From Discostella pseudostelligera (taxonomy: Eukaryota > Bacillariophyta > Thalassiosirophyceae > Thalassiosirales > Thalassiosiraceae), in contig JALLBK010000738.1 in assembly GCA_036940085.1 (NCBI GenBank), positions 1 to 10,317 on the forward strand: a stretch of 10,317 nt of DNA, read 5' to 3'. A program made the translations under genes and the position numbers. The notes below the pieces were generated by a model. It was not told the origin of the DNA. It searched no databases and saw nothing but the letters and a program-made list of their open reading frames with translations. This document shows, in pieces, positions 7,611 to 10,317 of this stretch (position 1 is the first letter of the stretch; every line of letters starts with the position of its first letter).

Positions 7611-8302
7611 TGTAACGCTAAATGAGCCATGATTAATGATTATGAGAGCTTCTTATTCATGAACTACGATACGCTCTCTCCAGCTCCACCTTCCTCTTTG
7701 GCTTATCACCGCACAACACATAGCAGATTGGTTGGGTATGTCGACAATGTCTTGGCTCGGCATGTTGGCACTATAATCCGACATGATTGAGCGGTGCAAT
7801 GGCGCTTACAATATGCTATGATGTGGCGGCGTGGCCCAGATGGCGACATTTACTAGCTCTCGCTGTGGTATACAGGCGCCAACCACCCTCTCGTGTGTTG
7901 CATTATTGCATCAATCAAATGCACAGTGGTCAAGAATAATGTTCAAGATACGCATTAATTCTTTGACTTGATATTAAACTAAGCTCTCGACCGTGAACTT
8001 TATCCGCGTGCTCTCCAGAGACTCCAGCACTTCACATACCTCTCATCTTTCCCACATTGATTGTCTGGTTTGCGCGGGCTTCTGCTCATATGCAGTATCA
8101 ATGCCATATACTCCTATGCAATACAAATCACTAATCACTCCTTCTTCGTCGATTCAGGATTTCACTCGAAGGAACCATGCGATCATACTACCGCCGGCCC
8201 CCGGCCCTGCCTACTCTGCACTCTGAACACAAGGCAACGGTGCATCGTCCTTCAGCAGTCCATAAATATTGTTAATATGTATCCCAGCATTCCCCTTCCT
8301 CA
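7611..8302. other. Convergent intergenic region with paralogue relic
   Basis: This holds the 3' flanks of the plus-strand small gene and the minus-strand cysteine-rich gene. Apart from the relic at 7912-7971 I see no coding potential; the short plus-strand ORFs around 7993-8306 look like chance frames. No RNA gene was recognised. Confidence 0.55.
7912..7971 (+). pseudogene. Decayed copy of the 3' end of the small family gene
   Basis: Bases 7922-7951 match 7561-7590 at about 25 of 30 positions. In the equivalent frame the copy reads QSNAQWSRIMFKIRINSLT then TGA, against QRYSQWSRIRAKIHLERFI then TGA in the intact gene. The stop falls the same number of codons after the shared Trp (14) in both. 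No matching upstream part (WYS..EY region) is recognisable, so it is a fragment or the last exon of a degraded tandem paralogue. Confidence 0.55.
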
Positions 8303-8806
8303 TTAACGATCCATAATCTCTTTCAAGGGAACCATACAACCACATTTTGGGAACAAGGTCAATCCGGCAATCGTAACCGCACATGGAACTTCATCATTGC
8401 ATGGAAGAGCCGCGGAAGTGACGCAGCAGCAACATTGAGCTTGGGCCATCATGCAGGTGCATCCATCACAGTCGATGGTGGGGCCGCAACAGCAGCAGGG
8501 TAGGCATGGTGCTCCGGGCTGCGATAATTATTGACACGGGTTGAGGTTGAGAGAGGTGTCGATGTGAGGTCGGTTTGTAGGCGAGGCGGCGATAGACCAA
8601 GTACCTATTATCTCGAAGATTACAATTGCAGCATGAGAGACATCTTCGTTACTACTTACCTTGCAACAAACCTCGGCATTCAAACAGCAACATCCAATCT
8701 TCCCAGAGCATCCGAAACAATCGGCGGATGGATAGGTGCTGAAGTTCGCACAACAGAGTGCGCAGCACAGGACAAGCTTGCTTTCGTCGATGGCGTCGTC
8801 ACCCAT
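8303..8806 (-). CDS. Small cysteine-rich protein, 120 residues with 27 Cys (two exons)
   Basis: Exon 1 is 8806-8660 (49 residues) and exon 2 is 8518-8303 (71 residues), joined in phase 0 across a 141-bp intron with donor GTAAGT and acceptor ATCGCAG. The ATG has a strong context (AAC before, G after), and an in-frame TAA lies 9 bases upstream of the ATG. Cysteines come in clusters: LCCALCCA, DCFGCSGKIGCCCL, EVCCK, PCLPCCCCGP, DCDGCTC, QCCCCV, PCNDEVPC and KCGCMVP. There is no signal peptide; the C-terminal third has a short hydrophobic patch (AVTIAGLTLF). The spacing is irregular, so it is not a plain zinc finger. Metal binding, as in metallothioneins, or a disulfide-rich fold are both possible. 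I do not recognise a named family. That cysteine density continues straight across the splice site strongly supports this gene model. It converges with the gene at 7149-7610. Confidence 0.72.
8519..8659 (-). other. Intron of the cysteine-rich gene
   Basis: 141 bp, donor GTAAGT directly after the AAG of VCCK, acceptor ATCGCAG, phase 0. Read-through of exon 1 would end in an unrelated tail without the Cys pattern and stop at 8528. Confidence 0.75.
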
Positions 8807-8997
8807 GTTGATGAATTATAATTCTCCCACTCAATAGCTCACTACCATATCACTCTCTCGACTTTCGAATGAGATGATGATTGCACTATTGCGATCATGG
8901 CCTTTGGCGTTGAGATTTCTGAATCCGAACTCTCTTCACCGTACCTAAGTACCTATCAGTATGTTATTTAGGTTAGGTTCTACCGTCCATCGTATCT

Positions 8998-9030
8998 ACC
9001 ATGGCACCAAGCATGAATGATTGCCATGGT
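8998..9030. repeat. Inverted repeat ACCATGGCA / TGCCATGGT
   Basis: Perfect 9-bp arms (8998-9006 and 9022-9030) separated by 15 bp. Each arm itself contains the palindrome CCATGG. Confidence 0.75.
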
Positions 9031-9037
9031 CGGTGGA

Positions 9038-9076
9038 GTTGAATTTGAATGAATCTTTCTCAAATCCAAATTCAAC
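9038..9076. repeat. Inverted repeat GTTGAATTTG / CAAATTCAAC
   Basis: Perfect 10-bp arms (9038-9047 and 9067-9076) with a 19-bp spacer; two further pairs are possible after one mismatch. It starts 8 bp after the previous inverted repeat ends. Confidence 0.8.
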
Positions 9077-9087
9077 GCAGGAAAGAT

Positions 9088-9134
9088 TTTGGCGGGGAGA
9101 CTACTCCTAAGCGACTTTCAACTTTCCCGCCAAA
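9088..9134. promoter_or_regulatory. Inverted pair of E2F-like sites
   Basis: TTTGGCGGG (9088-9096) and its exact complement CCCGCCAAA (9126-9134) face each other over 29 bp. TTTGGCGGG/TTTCCCGCC matches the E2F/DP consensus, which is conserved in plants, animals and many algae. Function is inferred from sequence only. Confidence 0.5.
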
Positions 9135-9328
9135 TATTCACCACCACGTGGAAGCTCAATTGAGTCGAATCGTCGGGCTCCCGCCCTAATATCGTACCTT
9201 AAACACGTGAAGTGTAAGCATCTCCGCTCCCGCTAAATATTTGCCACGTGGAAGATAAATCGAGTCGAGTCGAGTCGAGTATCTCTGAGCTGCGCTTTCC
9301 CGCCATATCTTTGCCACCTGCGTCTCGG
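9122..9328. promoter_or_regulatory. Three-fold composite repeat: TCCCGC + A/T tract + CACGTG-type E-box
   Basis: Unit A (9122-9174) is TTTCCCGCC, AAATATT, CCACGTGGAAG, then GAGTCGA. Unit B (9225-9276) is CTCCCGCT, AAATATTTG, CCACGTGGAAG, then GAGTCGA copies. Unit C (9294-9328) is TTTCCCGCC, ATATCTTTG, CCACCTG. The two CCACGTGG cores are exactly 100 bp apart (9144 and 9244). A further CACGTG sits at 9204-9209. The conserved order suggests duplicated regulatory modules, about 260-470 bp upstream of the MED4-like ATG. Confidence 0.55.
9261..9280. repeat. (CGAGT)4 pentanucleotide repeat
   Basis: Four perfect copies following the G-box of composite unit B; unit A has only one GAGTCGA at the equivalent place, so the repeat expanded in unit B. 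Confidence 0.85.
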
Positions 9329-9591
9329 TGCGCCACCCACCACGGACAGTAGATACCTTCATCTTCGAGAATGGAATTCGTGGACCTACAGTCTCACGCG
9401 TACGAAAAATGTGGCGCGAACTATTTGGTGATATCCACCGGTCCGAGCCCCACGGCCGGCCTTGCATGGCATGGCTGGGCCATGGGATTTCAATCATCGC
9501 CGCTGGCTGCCGCCGTCGACCATCACTACCTACCAGCCCCCATCCACCCGCAGAGCAATATCATCAGCTCCGCAACATCATCATCATCACC

Positions 9592-10317
9592 ATGACCACC
9601 ACGACCCTACTCGACCACGTTCGAGCTCTAGTCGAAGCCGAACGCGGCCTCACAGAAGCGCTCGAGCAAACTCTACCCCTCCTCGCCACCAATAATTCAT
9701 CATCTGTCATCCCACCCTCCTCGTCGTCAAAACGAGGTGCCGAACCACCCCTACTTCCCGCACCACGCAGCTCTGCCGACATACCCACCATTCTTGCCGT
9801 AGCCCGATCCTACTCTCTCCGTACATCAGCACCACCCGCATGGAATACCAATTTACCCGTGGTGGGATTTGCCACACCCAACCCATTGCCGCATCAACTA
9901 CGTGGAGGTGCCTTGGGAGCGATGCAATTGAATTTAGCACGTGAAGAAAAAAAGCGTAAACGGAAAGAATTGTTGGAAGAGGAGCATCATCGAGAGAGGG
10001 AGCAGAGAAGGAAGAAGTTATTGGAAGAAGAGGAGAAGGCGAAGCAAAAGGCATTGTTGACTGAGCATGCAAAGGGGGAGAACAACATTGACAATAGTAG
10101 TACTGCCATGGATGTAGACGACGACGGAACAAAAGGGGCGAACATTAATGATCCAAAGAGGCAAGAAATGATGGAACGACAGAGGCTGCAAATAATGCAA
10201 CAACAACAAACATCATCATCAATGGGTAGTAGTAGGAGTGGTGGTCCACCAGTAGCGGGAGAAACGAAGAAGGTGGCAGTGAGCATGAATTTAAGTGATT
10301 CTAGTAGTAGTAGTAGT
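9592..10317 (+). CDS. MED4: Probable Mediator complex subunit 4 (MED4), partial at 3' side
   Basis: Open from the ATG at 9592 (context TCACC-ATG) to the window end: 242 residues, no stop. Residues 1-30 (LLDHVRALVEAERGLTEALE) form a short helix with heptad character. Residues about 63-115 carry the MED4 signature: DIPTILAVARSYSLRTSAPP, then a Trp, then TPNPLPHQLRGGALGAMQLN. This matches the family pattern of a helix ending in 'SAPP.W', a 'P.P....R.G.L' turn and a short helix. Residues about 116-167 are Lys/Glu-rich and helical, followed by Gln- and Ser-rich low complexity ending in an (AGT)5 Ser run. MED4 is a core middle-module Mediator subunit that links RNA polymerase II to activators in the nucleus. 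The N-terminal helix region before the signature is shorter than usual (about 60 residues), and the charged tail is longer. The signature fit is good but short. Confidence 0.72.
   Translation, partial: MTTTTLLDHVRALVEAERGLTEALEQTLPLLATNNSSSVIPPSSSSKRGAEPPLLPAPRSSADIPTILAVARSYSLRTSAPPAWNTNLPVVGFATPNPLPHQLRGGALGAMQLNLAREEKKRKRKELLEEEHHREREQRRKKLLEEEEKAKQKALLTEHAKGENNIDNSSTAMDVDDDGTKGANINDPKRQEMMERQRLQIMQQQQTSSSMGSSRSGGPPVAGETKKVAVSMNLSDSSSSSS

Larger units (their letters stand above)
8807..9591. promoter_or_regulatory. Divergent intergenic region with inverted repeats and composite promoter elements
   Basis: 785 bp between the starts of the cysteine-rich gene (-) and the MED4-like gene (+), so both promoters should lie here. 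It holds three inverted repeats (8998-9134), three CCCGCC/CACGTG composite units (9122-9328), a (CGAGT)4 tract and an ATC/CAT-rich leader just before the MED4 ATG. The ORFs in 9186-9595 on either strand show no recognisable protein. Confidence 0.55.

Noticed and set aside
8161..8185. Similarity of GGAACCAT here to the 3' end of the cysteine-rich gene (8326-8337), as a second decayed tandem copy
   Set aside because: The shared stretch is only about 8-10 bp and no cysteine-rich frame can be read nearby.
7993..8306. Two plus-strand ORFs of about 80 residues
   Set aside because: No domain, poor composition, and they overlap the 3' flank of two convergent genes.
8531..8821. Plus-strand ORF of 96 residues
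   Set aside because: It is the antisense of the cysteine-rich gene and its intron; the minus strand has splice sites, a good start context and a strong residue pattern, while this frame has none.
8943..8974. ACCTAA...TTAGGT dyad and a GGTTAGGTTC word as a tRNA or Pol III element
   Set aside because: No cloverleaf can be folded around it and the B-box match is poor.
9186..9497. Minus-strand ORF of 103 residues
   Set aside because: It covers the composite promoter repeats, and its product has no recognisable pattern.
9371..9695. Plus-strand ORFs before and over the start of MED4
   Set aside because: They are in other frames; the MED4 frame alone shows a family signature and stays open for 242 codons.
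1..10317. CRISPR arrays, prokaryotic operons, phage or transposase genes
   Set aside because: No regularly spaced repeats with unique spacers, no integrase or transposase motifs, and the genes contain spliceosomal introns.

Overview
This window looks like nuclear DNA of a unicellular eukaryote, most likely a diatom or a related ochrophyte (stramenopile) alga. The reasons are: GT-AG introns of about 75-145 bp inside compact, closely spaced genes on both strands; many low-complexity Ser, Gln and Asp tracts made of trinucleotide repeats; no operon-like overlaps or Shine-Dalgarno sites; and protein types common in diatom genomes (secreted or membrane JmjC/cupin_8 proteins, LSMT-like SET proteins, PLC-like phosphodiesterases, and a short family with a 'WYS..EY' motif). 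The species is inference and cannot be fixed from this window.

Layout, left to right. 1-311: end of the first gene's 3' flank, with two GC-rich E2F-like words at the far left. 312-2252 (-): single-exon JmjC/cupin_8 oxygenase-like protein with an N-terminal membrane anchor. 2253-2677: its promoter side, with paired CCACGTGG palindromes. 2678-4529 (-): two-exon PI-PLC-X-like phosphodiesterase with a signal peptide and a C-terminal membrane span. 4530-4940: a short divergent promoter region. 4941-6528 (+): three-exon SET-domain protein of the LSMT/SETD3/SETD6 type. 6529-7148: intergenic, with an imperfect direct repeat and one doubtful small minus-strand ORF. 7149-7610 (+): small protein of what I take to be a stramenopile-expanded family, followed at 7912-7971 by a decayed copy of its 3' end. 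8303-8806 (-): two-exon gene reconstructed here, encoding a 120-residue protein with 27 cysteines. 8807-9591: a structured intergenic region with three hairpin-capable inverted repeats and a three-fold CCCGCC + CACGTG composite repeat. 9592-10317 (+): start of a probable Mediator subunit 4 gene, cut by the window end.

The genes do not form an obvious pathway. Two (SET, MED4) could bear on protein methylation and transcription. Two (JmjC, PLC-like) look like membrane or secretory-pathway enzymes. The most distinctive items are the cysteine-rich two-exon protein, the repeated composite elements upstream of MED4, the decayed tandem copy of the small family gene, and the SET gene's 90-bp intron, which keeps frame apart from one TGA.
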